This document shows, piece after piece, positions 35,733 through 45,205 of a stretch of DNA of 64,000 bases (the first letter of the stretch is position 1; each line of letters begins with the position of its first letter). Below the pieces are notes generated by a model. That model saw only the letters and a list, made by a program, of their open reading frames with translations, made no database searches and was not told the origin of the DNA. The DNA is from Thiomicrospira sp. WB1 (GTDB taxonomy: Bacteria; Pseudomonadota; Gammaproteobacteria; Thiomicrospirales; Thiomicrospiraceae): positions 1 to 64,000 of the forward strand of contig NZ_LQBN01000002.1 of assembly GCF_001507535.1 (NCBI RefSeq), given 5' to 3'. A program made the position numbers and the translations under genes.

Positions 35733-36608
35733 TTGACTGACATGAGCCGACACGTCTGTCTATCAGGGTCGATTTTTCGACCGGTTTTTCATCTCACCTC
35801 CGCTCGAGGATTGCAAACGTTTTTGCTGGCGCTGTGCTTGGGCGTGTCCCTGTCGAGCTGGGCTGAAACCGACAAAGGCGCCGGCTTTGCCGAGCGTTTT
35901 GAGGCCGCCACCCAGGCCTCACAGTCGGGGCAGTATCAGGATGCTCTGGAGCGCTTACGTGCCCTGAAAGCCGATTTTCCTAATGATCTGGCGGTGCGGA
36001 ATAACCTTGCGGCGACCTTGATGCATTTGCGACAATACGAGCAGGCCCAGCAAGAGCTGGAAGCCGCCCTGGCGCAGATTCCTCAAGTGAAAGTTTTACG
36101 TGACAATCTTAACCAAATATACGCCTATCAATCGCAGCAGGCTTATCAGGCCGTGTTTGATACCGAGGTTAAGCAGCCTGACCCTAAATGGGATCTGAGT
36201 GCGCAGGCCGACTTGCAGACAACCGAAGAGCGCCGTTTGCGCCAGACTGAGCAGGCGATGCAGACGGTGATCAATCAGACCGAAGCCTGGCGTGAGGCCT
36301 GGTCGGATCAGGCGCTGAAGGCTTACCTCGCTTTTTATGTTGAAGATTTTTTGCCTGATGACCACAAAAGTCACCAGGCCTGGGTCGCGAACCGTCAGGC
36401 CAGTCTGAGTCGCCCCGAGTTCATTCGGATTCGTCTGTCGGAGATGCGTGCCATCCCATTGGGGCCCAATACGATCGAAGTCACGTTCAATCAGGCATAC
36501 CAATCGGATTTTTTCCAGGATAAGGTGCGCAAAAAATTAATCTGGCACCAGCAGACGGACCAGAGCTGGCGCATTGCACTGGAGGAGGTGATCAATGTTT
36601 CCCCTTAA
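35733..36608 (+). CDS. TPR and NTF2-like (Cds6-type) periplasmic protein
   Basis: About 291 aa. A hydrophobic signal (FLLALCLGVSLSSWAE) precedes TPR-like helices (ALERLRALKADFPNDLAVRNNLAATLMHL), then a C-terminal NTF2-like domain (WSDQALKAYLAFYVEDFLPD ... WRIALEEV), as in Cds6-type proteins encoded beside L,D-transpeptidases. It overlaps the L,D-transpeptidase gene by 14 bp and likely works with it in cell-wall processing. The start is uncertain: TTG 35733 has AGAGG upstream, and ATG 35742 is the alternative. An 11/12 copy of the palindrome lies at 36373. Confidence 0.75.
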   Translation: MTDMSRHVCLSGSIFRPVFHLTSARGLQTFLLALCLGVSLSSWAETDKGAGFAERFEAATQASQSGQYQDALERLRALKADFPNDLAVRNNLAATLMHLRQYEQAQQELEAALAQIPQVKVLRDNLNQIYAYQSQQAYQAVFDTEVKQPDPKWDLSAQADLQTTEERRLRQTEQAMQTVINQTEAWREAWSDQALKAYLAFYVEDFLPDDHKSHQAWVANRQASLSRPEFIRIRLSEMRAIPLGPNTIEVTFNQAYQSDFFQDKVRKKLIWHQQTDQSWRIALEEVINVSP

Positions 36609-37755
36609 TGTGCATGACAGTCAGCGTTGCCGTCGGACGCGCCGCGCCATCTGGCGCCGTTCGGCGTTTACCGCTGTGCTGGTAAGCCACCTTGCTCTGG
36701 GAGCTTCGCTGTCGGTTCAGGCTCAGGACGGTTTTACTCTGTTGCCCGAAGAAAAATTGCTCACTGGTTTGAGCGCAATCGAGCAGGGGGGATTCGACTC
36801 GGCCGTCCTGGACCTGTCTCAACTGGCCGCCGAAATGCCGGAATACAAGTTGGCGCAATTGCTCAAGGCTGAACTCCTGGCGATCAAGTCCGGTCAAAAA
36901 CAAAAAGTGCTGGTTGAGCGTCAGCGTCATGCCAAAACCGTGGACGCCCTGGTGACGGAAGCCAAGGTCCGCTGGCGCCAGAATCGTGACCAACTTTCTG
37001 CTCCGGCTCGCCGTGACGACATTTTGTCGCAATATGTGCTCAAAACCAGTCAGGAACCTTTCCTGGTTCTGGTGGATGCTGAGGCGCACCGGCTGTTTCT
37101 GTATCAGAAGCAGGAAAACGGTTACGAAGAGGTGGCCAATTATTATGTGACACTGGGCGAGCGCGGCACAGGCAAGCAGGTCCGGGGTGACAAAAAAACG
37201 CCTGTGGGCGTCTATCAGATCGTCAAACAATTGCCGGACCAGACGCTGCCCGAGCTGTATGGGGTGGGGGCACTGACGCTGAATTATCCCAACACCTGGG
37301 ACAAAGGGCAGGGGCGAACTGGCTCGGGAATCTGGCTGCATGGCACGCCGCGCTCGACATACAGTCGCCCGCCTCTGGCCAGTCGTGGCTGTGTGGTGCT
37401 CAATAATCCGGCCATGGAAAACCTGTTGTTCCGCTTCGGTTTGAATCAAACCACACCGGTGATCATTGCCGAAAAAACGCCCAAGCGGAGTTTGGCCGAA
37501 ATCAATGGCCACAAACAGTCTGTGCTCACCCGTATTAATCAATGGTTGCGGGAAGAGTCGCCTTATCAGGTTGACTGGTCGGCCGTCAGCGTCTATGCCT
37601 ATCCGGGCGAGCCGGGCGTCTACTATGTCAGTTTTCCGGTCGGAAATCAGGATAAGGTTGAACAGTATTGGCGTGAAGCCGATCAGGGGCACTGGCAACT
37701 GGTGTATGAAAATACGATTCCGGCCGCCAACCTGCCTCGCTTGAGTCAAAAGTAA
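36595..37755 (+). CDS. L,D-transpeptidase (YkuD family)
   Basis: 386 aa. Signal peptide with basic N terminus, then the YkuD domain: FLVLVDAEAHRLFLY, GDKKTPVGVYQI and the catalytic HGTPRSTYSRPPLASRGCVV with His and Cys. After it comes an NTF2-like C-terminal part (VSVYAYPGEPGVYYVSF). It forms 3-3 cross-links or attaches proteins to peptidoglycan in the periplasm. GGAGGTG precedes ATG 36595, inside the upstream gene. Confidence 0.92.
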   Translation: MFPLNVHDSQRCRRTRRAIWRRSAFTAVLVSHLALGASLSVQAQDGFTLLPEEKLLTGLSAIEQGGFDSAVLDLSQLAAEMPEYKLAQLLKAELLAIKSGQKQKVLVERQRHAKTVDALVTEAKVRWRQNRDQLSAPARRDDILSQYVLKTSQEPFLVLVDAEAHRLFLYQKQENGYEEVANYYVTLGERGTGKQVRGDKKTPVGVYQIVKQLPDQTLPELYGVGALTLNYPNTWDKGQGRTGSGIWLHGTPRSTYSRPPLASRGCVVLNNPAMENLLFRFGLNQTTPVIIAEKTPKRSLAEINGHKQSVLTRINQWLREESPYQVDWSAVSVYAYPGEPGVYYVSFPVGNQDKVEQYWREADQGHWQLVYENTIPAANLPRLSQK

Positions 37756-37789
37756 TTACCACGCTTTTTACCGTCGCAGCGCGTTCGCG

Positions 37790-38725
37790 CTATAACTCTT
37801 TTTCCTGTTGGCGGATTTTTGCCGCCGCCCAGCTTTCCAGGTCTTTGAGCATCTGCTCGATTTCATCTGATTTGGGCATGCGTCCGGCCGAACGCAACTC
37901 CAGTGTCAGAACCGGGATGTTAAGGTGCTCCCCGGCATAGCGTCCCAGTGATCCGGGGTAGGTGCCGAGTGAACGATGCTTTAAGTGACCGATCCGGTTG
38001 GGTTGAGCATGTTCCGGTCCGTCGTAGTCGAGCAACCCGTAAGGGGCGTGCACGGAAATGATCGCATCCGGGCGGAAACGTTCAATCATATGCACCATCC
38101 AGCGAGTCTCCGGTTCACTGGCGGCATGAGTGCCTGGGTAGCGCCGTGGATTGCCACGATAATGTTTGCGCCAGGTGGATAAGGCCGAATCGTCCCAATC
38201 GGGGGACGGAAAGTTCCGGTTCAGATCCACACCGTTGGCATTCATGCGGGTTGCCGGAGATTGAAACAGGCCATCGGGGTTGGCCAGGGGCAGAAACAGC
38301 CAGTGATAGTGGGGTTGCGTGCGCGCTTTCAACAGCTCCTGCAGCCAAAGGTAGGTAATGCTGATCGCCGCGTACTCGTCGCCATGAATACCGCCGATAA
38401 ACAAAATGCGTCCTTTAGGGGGAGACAGGTTGCCGGGACGAACCTCTTTGTAGACCAGTGGCCGTTTTTCCGCGGACTGAAAGCGGACGCTCGCATGCAG
38501 CTTGAAGTTTCTGCATGTGCTTTGTTGAACGGTCCGTAATTTATTGGCCCATTCTTCACAGAGCTGGTCCGTCTGAGAGCTCAGAGCGCGTTCAGAACCA
38601 TTCAGCGGTTGAGGCATCTCGTCCGCGTGAGCGGGCAGGCACCAGGCCTGGTAAAAAAGCCATATCAGAATCGGTGCAAATTTAGAGTCGGTGATGTTTG
38701 GCATGAAGGCTTTGTCGTTAATCAT
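37790..38725 (-). CDS. M14-family zinc carboxypeptidase, murein peptide amidase-like
   Basis: 311 aa. An N-terminal signal-like segment (FAPILIWLFYQAWCLPAHA) precedes the M14 fold: zinc ligands HGDE in FIGGIHGDEYAA and His in IISVHAPYG, substrate Arg and Asn in NGVDLNRNFPS, catalytic Glu in VLTLELRSAG. Such enzymes cut muropeptides (MpaA-like), here probably in the periplasm. The start at 38725 overlaps the pilU stop; ATG 38704 is the alternative. Palindrome copy 7 lies in the signal region. Confidence 0.82.
   Translation of the reverse strand: MINDKAFMPNITDSKFAPILIWLFYQAWCLPAHADEMPQPLNGSERALSSQTDQLCEEWANKLRTVQQSTCRNFKLHASVRFQSAEKRPLVYKEVRPGNLSPPKGRILFIGGIHGDEYAAISITYLWLQELLKARTQPHYHWLFLPLANPDGLFQSPATRMNANGVDLNRNFPSPDWDDSALSTWRKHYRGNPRRYPGTHAASEPETRWMVHMIERFRPDAIISVHAPYGLLDYDGPEHAQPNRIGHLKHRSLGTYPGSLGRYAGEHLNIPVLTLELRSAGRMPKSDEIEQMLKDLESWAAAKIRQQEKEL
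38641..38652. repeat. Copy 7 of the palindrome ACCAGGCCTGGT
   Basis: Exact copy inside the M14 peptidase gene, encoding Gln-Ala-Trp of the signal region. Confidence 0.9.
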
Positions 38726-39857
38726 CGGGCCGGATGCTTAAATGAGTCCGTTCGCTTTGCAGCGCGTCCGGCAATGGTTGTTGGCTGTTCAGTTTAATCT
38801 GGAGTCTTAAATCGTTGACCGCATCCGCATGACGCAACGCATTTTCATAACTGATCTGTCCGGCTTCATACAGGTCAAACAAAGACTGATCAAACGTTTG
38901 CATGCCTGGTGTCTGACTGTTTTGCATGGCGGTCTTGATCTCGTGAATGCGCCCATCGAAAATCAGTTCCGAAATATAAGGCGTATTATATAGCACTTCC
39001 AGTGCGGCAATGCGCCCCCCTTTTTCGCTGGGAATCAGGCGTTGCGACACGATGGCTTTCAGGTTGAGCGACAGATCCATCAATATCTGGTCACGCTTGG
39101 CCTGTTCAAAAAAATTGACGATCCGTTCCAGCGCCTGATGGGCATTGTTGGCGTGCAGGGTCGAAAGACATAGGTGGCCGGTTTCAGCAAAGTTGATGGC
39201 ATGGGCCATGGTTTCTTCGGTGCGGATCTCACCCAGCAAAATCACATCCGGGGCCTGACGCAGGGTGTTGGTCAACGCCTGGGCATAGCTTTCAGTGTCG
39301 ACGCCGACCTCGCGCTGAGTGATCAGGCTCTGCTGGTGGCGGTGCACGAATTCGATCGGGTCTTCAATGGTGATGATGTGGCCCCGCTGCTGACGATTGC
39401 GATGATCCACCATGGACGCCAGAGTGGTGGACTTGCCGGAGCCGGTGGCCCCAACCATCAAAATCAGGCCGCGCGGGCTCAGGGCCAGCTCTCCAAGGTG
39501 CGAAGGCAATCCCAGATCCTGCAAGGTCGGGATGGTTGTGGCAATTCGGCGGACCACACAGCCGACCTGTTCCTGTTGAAAAAACGCGTTGACGCGAAAA
39601 CGCGAGGCATCGCTCAGATGGTAGGAAAAATTCAGTTCTTTTTCGGCGTCAAAGCGCGCACGCTGCTCTTCCGTCATCAAGGCCAGCGTCAGGTGTCTGG
39701 CCTGTTCGGACGACAGAGATTCTTCCGTCAGAGGCTCGATGGCGCCGTTCAGGCGGTGGCTGACCGGGGCCCCGGCCGTGATGAACAGATCGGCACCGCC
39801 TTGTTGGTCAAACGCCTGCAGCAGGGTGGTCAGTTGTGTGTGCGACCGTTCAGACAT
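38718..39857 (-). CDS. pilU: Type IV pilus retraction ATPase PilU
   Basis: 379 aa. Walker A GATGSGKSTTLASM, Asp box IITIEDPIEFVH, Walker B PDVILLGEIRTEETMA, His box GHLCLSTLHANNA. The divergent C terminus separates it from PilT (AQSL-type motif replaced, ending DDs). It assists PilT in pilus retraction, twitching and DNA uptake. It follows pilT after 12 bp. Confidence 0.93.
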   Translation of the reverse strand: MSERSHTQLTTLLQAFDQQGGADLFITAGAPVSHRLNGAIEPLTEESLSSEQARHLTLALMTEEQRARFDAEKELNFSYHLSDASRFRVNAFFQQEQVGCVVRRIATTIPTLQDLGLPSHLGELALSPRGLILMVGATGSGKSTTLASMVDHRNRQQRGHIITIEDPIEFVHRHQQSLITQREVGVDTESYAQALTNTLRQAPDVILLGEIRTEETMAHAINFAETGHLCLSTLHANNAHQALERIVNFFEQAKRDQILMDLSLNLKAIVSQRLIPSEKGGRIAALEVLYNTPYISELIFDGRIHEIKTAMQNSQTPGMQTFDQSLFDLYEAGQISYENALRHADAVNDLRLQIKLNSQQPLPDALQSERTHLSIRPDD

Positions 39858-39869
39858 GTGCGTTTTCCG

Positions 39870-40910
39870 TCAGCGTAAAAATTCGTCTTTGTTGGTGGCC
39901 TTGGCCCGGGCCTCTTCCAGTGCCACCTGCTTGGCATTGACCAGTCGGCGTAAATCCTGATCGAGTGTTTGCATGCCAAGTTTGTTGGAGGTTTGAATCA
40001 TCGACTGCATCTGAGGCACCTTGTCTTCGCGAATCAGGTTGCGGATGGCCGGGGAGCCGAGCATGATTTCGTGCGCGGCCACGCGCCCGCCGCCGGTTTT
40101 TTTCAGCAGGGTCTGAGAAATCACGGCTTTGAGAGACTCTGACAGCATGGCGCGCACCATGGGTTTTTCCCCGGCGGGAAACACATCAATGATGCGGTCG
40201 ATGGTTTTTGCGGCGGAGCTGGTATGGAGTGTGCCCAGAACCAGGTGCCCGGTTTCGGCCGCCGTCAGTGCCAGGCTGATGGTTTCCAGGTCCCGCATTT
40301 CACCAACCAGAATTACATCCGGGTCTTCCCGCAGCGATGAGCGCAGAGCCGAAGCAAAGCTTTGAGTGTCGCGGTGCACTTCGCGCTGATTGATCAGTGA
40401 CTGCTTCGGGGTGTGGACGAACTCGATCGGGTCTTCAATGGTGAGGATGTGCGCTTTTCGGGTTTTGTTGAGGTAGTCCACCATGGCCGCCAGCGTGGTG
40501 GACTTACCGGAACCGGTGGGACCGGTAACCAACACCAGGCCGCGCTGGGTTTCCACAATGTCTTTGAAGATTTCCGGTGCATTCAGATCTTCCAGTGACA
40601 GAACCGTGCCCGGGATCACCCGAAAGACCGCACCGACGCCCCGATTCTGCTGAAACACATTGACACGAAACCGAGCGAGGTTGGGCAACTCAAATGAGAA
40701 ATCGATTTCCCAGTCGCGTTCAAACAGTTTCCGCTGGGCATCGGTCATGATGTCAAAGGCCATGTCATGGACGCTTTGCGCAGAGAGGGCCTCGGTTTCC
40801 AGACTGCGGATGTCGCCGTCGTGGCGCAGCATCGGTGGCATGCCAGCGGATAAATGCAGATCCGAGGCGTGTTGTTCGACCGTAAACGTCAGCAGTTGTG
40901 TAATGTCCAT
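39870..40910 (-). CDS. pilT: Type IV pilus retraction ATPase PilT
   Basis: 346 aa. DITQLLTFTVEQHASDLHLSAGMPP is the PilT N terminus; Walker A GPTGSGKSTTLAAM, Asp box ILTIEDPIEFVH, Walker B PDVILVGEMRDLET, His box GHLVLGTLHTSSAAKT, and a retraction motif in GMQTLDQDL. GGAG precedes ATG 40910. It powers pilus retraction at the inner membrane and forms an operon with pilU. Confidence 0.95.
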   Translation of the reverse strand: MDITQLLTFTVEQHASDLHLSAGMPPMLRHDGDIRSLETEALSAQSVHDMAFDIMTDAQRKLFERDWEIDFSFELPNLARFRVNVFQQNRGVGAVFRVIPGTVLSLEDLNAPEIFKDIVETQRGLVLVTGPTGSGKSTTLAAMVDYLNKTRKAHILTIEDPIEFVHTPKQSLINQREVHRDTQSFASALRSSLREDPDVILVGEMRDLETISLALTAAETGHLVLGTLHTSSAAKTIDRIIDVFPAGEKPMVRAMLSESLKAVISQTLLKKTGGGRVAAHEIMLGSPAIRNLIREDKVPQMQSMIQTSNKLGMQTLDQDLRRLVNAKQVALEEARAKATNKDEFLR

Positions 40911-40976
40911 CGTTGCTCCAATGTATGGCATGTACGGTTAGTCACGCCAGCCTAGACTGAGCCGATTGCCAGCGCC

Positions 40977-41429
40977 TCACAGCTTGTGGGAGGTTGGGGT
41001 CAATCCCAGTTTCTTGTATTGTCGCCAGCGTTCTCGCCCTAGCTCAATTCGCTGTGGCGACTGATCCAGTATTTCAATCAGCCGGTGATAGGCGCCGTCC
41101 TCTATGGCGCGCATCGGTTCAAACGCGGGATTGAGATTAATCAGTACATCGTTGCCAGGGGTCGCTGGAAATTGCGTGTAAAGTTGAAAAGGCGCCTTGA
41201 AATCGCCGTTGAGACTGCATGGAATAAAACTTTCCGGGCGCAGCCCCCAGATGCGTTCTTCAAATTTTTGCGCTGTGGCCTCATCCGGGAGCAGCAGGTC
41301 GGCCTGGCGCCCCTGACGATGAATTTTGTTCAGCAATTTCAACACAAACTGGTCCAGGTCACTCGGTGCGTCGCCCGGCAGGATGTAAAAGAGCACATCC
41401 TGGTTGGCTGGGGTTGGGGCCAAGGCCAT
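40977..41429 (-). CDS. holC: DNA polymerase III chi subunit
   Basis: 150 aa. VLFYILPGDAPSDLDQFVLKLLNKIHRQG followed by LLLPDEATAQKFEERIWGLRPESFIP is the HolC pattern. It links the clamp loader to SSB. ATG 41429 follows the pepA stop (TGAcATG); ATG 41444 overlapping pepA is possible. holC next to pepA is a common gammaproteobacterial arrangement. Confidence 0.9.
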   Translation of the reverse strand: MALAPTPANQDVLFYILPGDAPSDLDQFVLKLLNKIHRQGRQADLLLPDEATAQKFEERIWGLRPESFIPCSLNGDFKAPFQLYTQFPATPGNDVLINLNPAFEPMRAIEDGAYHRLIEILDQSPQRIELGRERWRQYKKLGLTPTSHKL

Positions 41430-41430
41430 G

Positions 41431-42912
41431 TCAGTCCGAGGCATGGGTCAGATATTGGACCAGCGCAGCCACCGGGCGCCCGGTCGCGCCTTTCTGTTCA
41501 CCACTTCGCCAGGCCGTGCCGGCAATGTCGAGGTGCGCCCAGCGAGTGTCTCGGGTGTAGCGTGCCAGGAATTGCCCGGCGGTGATGGTGCCAGCGGCCC
41601 GGCCACCGATATTGGCCATGTCGGCAAAATTGGATTTGAGCTGTGCATCGAATTCGTCGGCCAAGGGCAGTTGCCAGAAACGGTCGTAGGTTTCGCGCCC
41701 GGCGTCCAACAAAGCGTCCACCAAAGCCTGATCGTTGCCCATAATGCCTGAGATTTCATGGCCCAAGGCAATGATACAGGCCCCGGTAAGGGTGGCCATG
41801 TCGATGACTTTTTCCGGTTTGAACGTTTGCTGGGCGTAGGTCAGGGCATCACACAGAATCAGTCGACCTTCGGCATCGGTGTTGAGGATTTCAATGGTCT
41901 GCCCCGACAGAGAGGTGACCACGTCCCCGGGTTTGATCGCCGAGCCGGACGGCATGTTTTCGGTGGAAGGGATCACACCGACAATGTTTTGATTGGGTTG
42001 CAGGCGCCCGATGGCTTCGAAAGTCCCCAGAACAGCGGCGGCACCGCCCATGTCGTATTTCATTTCATCCATTGCCTGACCGGGTTTGAGTGAAATGCCG
42101 CCTGTGTCAAAGGTGACGCCTTTGCCCACCAGCGCAATCGGCGGTTGGTCCGGGTCGCCGCCCTGATAAGACAAACAGATCATTTTTGGAGGGGTTTGAC
42201 TGCCTTGGGCGACCGCCATAAATGCGCCCATGCCCATTTCTGTCATCTGCTCTCTTTCCAGAATGGTGACCTCAAACCCGTAAGTTTTGCCCAGTTGTTG
42301 CGCGGTCTCGGCCAGGTGGGTGGGCGTGCAATAATTTGCAGGGGTGTTGGCCAGATCCTGGGTCATTTTCATGCCATAAGCCGAAGCCTGTGCCTGCTTG
42401 AGAACGTCGTCCTGCTCAGCTTCATGGCTGAAAAAGGTCACGCTTTGCACGCGGGTTTGCTTGGGGGTGAAATCACCTCGGCTAGGGTGTTGATAGTCGT
42501 AGAGGCCATGCTGCAGGAAAAGCGTGTTCTGATAAAGTGACCAGGCCTGGTCACGACTTTCAGGCCAAATGGATGTCAGAACCGAGAGCACGTTGTGCGC
42601 ACCGGATTGATGCAGTGCGTTTGTGGCCGCTTTGATCGCTTGACGGTAAGTTTTTTCCGTCAGCTTGGCGCTGTCTCCACAGCCGACCAGCAGAAGTCGT
42701 TGACAGGGGCTGGCTGCGTGGTCCAGCAACAGCAGCGTCTGACCGTTGCCGGCTTCGAAATCGTTTTGTTCAACCCAGCGTGCCACTGCGGTGTCCAGTC
42801 CCAGGGTGTGGAGCTGAGAAATCTGATCGCCTTTGGCAAAAACCGGAACCACAAGTGTGTCGTAGGCGTCGGTGGTTAAGGTTTGCGTTGCGTTAAACTG
42901 GATTTCTTGCAT
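41431..42912 (-). CDS. pepA: Leucyl aminopeptidase PepA
   Basis: 493 aa. M17 hallmarks are GKGVTFDTGGISLKPG with the metal Lys and Asp, and NTDAEGRLIL with metal ligands and the catalytic Arg. It removes N-terminal residues and, in E. coli, also acts in Xer recombination. Palindrome copy 8 (42540-42551) lies within, at RDQAW. It is divergent from lptF, as in other gammaproteobacteria. Confidence 0.96.
   Translation of the reverse strand: MQEIQFNATQTLTTDAYDTLVVPVFAKGDQISQLHTLGLDTAVARWVEQNDFEAGNGQTLLLLDHAASPCQRLLLVGCGDSAKLTEKTYRQAIKAATNALHQSGAHNVLSVLTSIWPESRDQAWSLYQNTLFLQHGLYDYQHPSRGDFTPKQTRVQSVTFFSHEAEQDDVLKQAQASAYGMKMTQDLANTPANYCTPTHLAETAQQLGKTYGFEVTILEREQMTEMGMGAFMAVAQGSQTPPKMICLSYQGGDPDQPPIALVGKGVTFDTGGISLKPGQAMDEMKYDMGGAAAVLGTFEAIGRLQPNQNIVGVIPSTENMPSGSAIKPGDVVTSLSGQTIEILNTDAEGRLILCDALTYAQQTFKPEKVIDMATLTGACIIALGHEISGIMGNDQALVDALLDAGRETYDRFWQLPLADEFDAQLKSNFADMANIGGRAAGTITAGQFLARYTRDTRWAHLDIAGTAWRSGEQKGATGRPVAALVQYLTHASD
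42540..42551. repeat. Copy 8 of the palindrome ACCAGGCCTGGT
   Basis: Exact copy, extended to an 18-bp palindrome (42537-42554), inside pepA. Confidence 0.9.
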
Positions 42913-42984
42913 GGAGAGGGCCTCTTAACTTGTATAATATTTTCTTTATTGAATGCCAAATATTCTAACCGTTGGTGGTTTTTT

Positions 42985-44079
42985 TTGCGAATTCTTGACC
43001 GGTACCTGTTTCGTTCTTTGTTGGCCACATGGATGGCCGTGCTCAGTGTGTTGCTGTTGGTGGCATTTGGGTCCGAGGCCACCCGTCTGCTGGCGGTGGC
43101 GGTGGAGGGGGATATTCCACCAGGCCTGGTGTTGTCATTGCTGATTTATAAAATTCCACCGGCGCTGGAGATTATTCTGCCTTTGGTGGCGTTGCTGAGT
43201 GTGATGCTGGCCATGGGGCGGCTGTATCAGGACCAGGAGATGGTGGTGCTGCAAAGTTGTGGCGTTTCCCTGCGCTGGTTTCAGAAACGGCTGCTTGTCT
43301 TTCTGCTGCCCCTGGTGGCGCTGACGGCCTGGGTTAGTGGCTGGGTTGCGCCCTGGAGTCACCAGCAATCACGCGTGCTGATGGATCAGGCGCAATCGAT
43401 GTCACCGGTCACGGCGCTGACGCCGGGGCGTTTTAACGAACTGCCAGCCAAGCAGGGGGTGTTTTATACCCGTACTCTGACCGACCAATCGGAGATGACC
43501 GATGTCTGGATCCGTCTGGCCCCAACCCGGTCACGGGGTGAAACCATTCTGATGGCCCCACAAGGGCAGTTTGAAACAATTGACGAGCGTTTGGCGCTGG
43601 TTCTGTTTGATGGGGCCATCTATGAATCCGTGAATCGCCCAGAGGATTTCTCTGTACGAGAATTTGAACGGTTTGAAGGTTTTTTGCCCAGTTTTCAGGC
43701 ACGTCGCAGTGCGCCGGGGGAGGAGGAAATGAGCAATCAGGCATTGATGGGCTCGAACGATCCAGCCCATCAGGCTCAGTGGCAGTGGCGACTCAGTGCG
43801 CCGGTGAGCGTCTTGATCATGGGTTTATTGGGGTTAAAACTCAGCCGAACAGGCCCTCGCCAGGGACGTTTTGCCAAAATTGCACTGGCGCTGGTCCTGT
43901 ATGTGACCTATTACCAGTTGCTGATCAGTTTGCGCTCCATGATGGGGGAAGGAGAATGGCCGTTGGTCGTTGGCCTTTGGCCCGTGTGGATCGTGTTTTT
44001 GATCTATGCGCTCACCTTGGATGGTTGGCGCCGAGGGGTGAATAAACCCCGGGCGAGGAGGATGCATGAACCGAATTGA
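42985..44079 (+). CDS. lptF: LPS export permease LptF
   Basis: 364 aa. RILDRYLFRSLLATW and VEGDIPPGLVLSLLIYKIP with SVMLAMGRLYQDQEMVVLQSCG are LptF hallmarks; membrane helices flank a periplasmic beta-jellyroll. It extracts LPS with LptBGC. ATG is absent at the homology start, so TTG 42985 is proposed; upstream GGTGG gives a weak site. Palindrome copy 9 lies at PPGLVLS. It overlaps lptG by 14 bp. Confidence 0.93.
   Translation: MRILDRYLFRSLLATWMAVLSVLLLVAFGSEATRLLAVAVEGDIPPGLVLSLLIYKIPPALEIILPLVALLSVMLAMGRLYQDQEMVVLQSCGVSLRWFQKRLLVFLLPLVALTAWVSGWVAPWSHQQSRVLMDQAQSMSPVTALTPGRFNELPAKQGVFYTRTLTDQSEMTDVWIRLAPTRSRGETILMAPQGQFETIDERLALVLFDGAIYESVNRPEDFSVREFERFEGFLPSFQARRSAPGEEEMSNQALMGSNDPAHQAQWQWRLSAPVSVLIMGLLGLKLSRTGPRQGRFAKIALALVLYVTYYQLLISLRSMMGEGEWPLVVGLWPVWIVFLIYALTLDGWRRGVNKPRARRMHEPN
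43119..43130. repeat. Copy 9 of the palindrome ACCAGGCCTGGT
   Basis: Exact copy inside lptF, in the frame giving Pro-Gly-Leu-Val. Confidence 0.9.
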
Positions 44080-45205
44080 GCGTTATCTGGGACGGGTATT
44101 GGTTCAACATGCGTTGCTGGTGCTGCTGGTGTTGTTGAGCCTGTTTGTGTTTTTTGAGTTTCTCAATCAGCTTGGCAAGATGGAAAAGGATTACGGGCTG
44201 GCCGAAGTGGTGCATTACAGCCTGTTTAAGCTGCCGGTGTATGGGTATGAACTGTTTCCACTGGCGGTGCTCATCGGCGCACTGATCGGTCTGGGCGGGC
44301 TGGCCAATCAGTCTGAGCTGATTGTGTTGCGGGTGACCGGCTGGTCCTTGCCCCGGATTTTTTGGGCATTGATGAAATCGGTGGCGCTGTTATGGGCGTT
44401 GTTTTTTGTTTTGGGAGAGGGGCTGGCACCCAAGTCCGAAGTGGCGGCTGAAAAGGTGCGCATGGAAGCACTGCATGAGAATTTTTCAATTGGCCAGGGT
44501 CGCGATCTCTGGGTACGTGAACGCAATCGGTTGGTCCACATCGGTAAGGTCGTGTCCGATCAGGTTTTTTTGAATGTGCGTGTCTACGAATTGAATCAGT
44601 CACGTTTGCAGAGCTGGACGCAAGCCAAACGCGCGGAATATCGAAATGGTGAATGGGTGTTGCTCAAAGCCCGCCAGAATCGGCTGAGCTGGGAGGCCGA
44701 TGCCGAGGTTGCCAACCTTTTGAACCAGGCTCAAGAGGCGCTGGGTCAGCCGGCTTCGTCCTCGCATCAGTGGCTGCAACGTACTCAGCAAACCCTGGCA
44801 AAAACCCCCTTCCTGTTTTCATTGACGCCGGAACAGTTACAGCGTCTGAGTGTGAAAACCCGACATATGGGGGTGTTGGATCTCTATGATTACATTGGTT
44901 TTCTTGAAGCCAATGAACTGGATGCCGAGCATTTCAAACTGGCCTTCTGGCGCAAAATTGCCATGCCGTTTGTGCAGGTGGGCATGCTGTTGATGGTGTT
45001 CCCGCTGGTGTTTGGGTCCCAGCGTCAGGTGAGCATGGGGCAAAGGGTGTTTGTGGGCGTTTTGATCGGTCTGAGCTTTCACCTGCTTAATCAGGTGTTC
45101 GGTAATTTGAGCGTGGTTTACCAATTGCCTGCTTTTCTGGGAGCGTTTTTGCCCTCACTGGTTCTGGTTCTTCTGGCCGGGTGGCTGCTCGCTCGTCGGC
45201 GTTGA
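44066..45205 (+). CDS. lptG: LPS export permease LptG
   Basis: 379 aa. The N terminus IERYLGRVLVQHALLVLLVLLSLFVFFEFL, the coupling region GLGGLANQSELIVLRVTGWS and the C-terminal helices VGMLLMVFPLVFGSQRQ are typical. It is the partner of LptF in the Lpt bridge. GAGGAG precedes ATG 44066. Its last 51 bp overlap the convergent GT39 gene. Confidence 0.93.
   Translation: MNRIERYLGRVLVQHALLVLLVLLSLFVFFEFLNQLGKMEKDYGLAEVVHYSLFKLPVYGYELFPLAVLIGALIGLGGLANQSELIVLRVTGWSLPRIFWALMKSVALLWALFFVLGEGLAPKSEVAAEKVRMEALHENFSIGQGRDLWVRERNRLVHIGKVVSDQVFLNVRVYELNQSRLQSWTQAKRAEYRNGEWVLLKARQNRLSWEADAEVANLLNQAQEALGQPASSSHQWLQRTQQTLAKTPFLFSLTPEQLQRLSVKTRHMGVLDLYDYIGFLEANELDAEHFKLAFWRKIAMPFVQVGMLLMVFPLVFGSQRQVSMGQRVFVGVLIGLSFHLLNQVFGNLSVVYQLPAFLGAFLPSLVLVLLAGWLLARRR

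Noticed and set aside
36592-37749. 385-codon open frame opposite the L,D-transpeptidase gene
   Set aside because: Antisense shadow of a well-supported gene with no recognisable domain.
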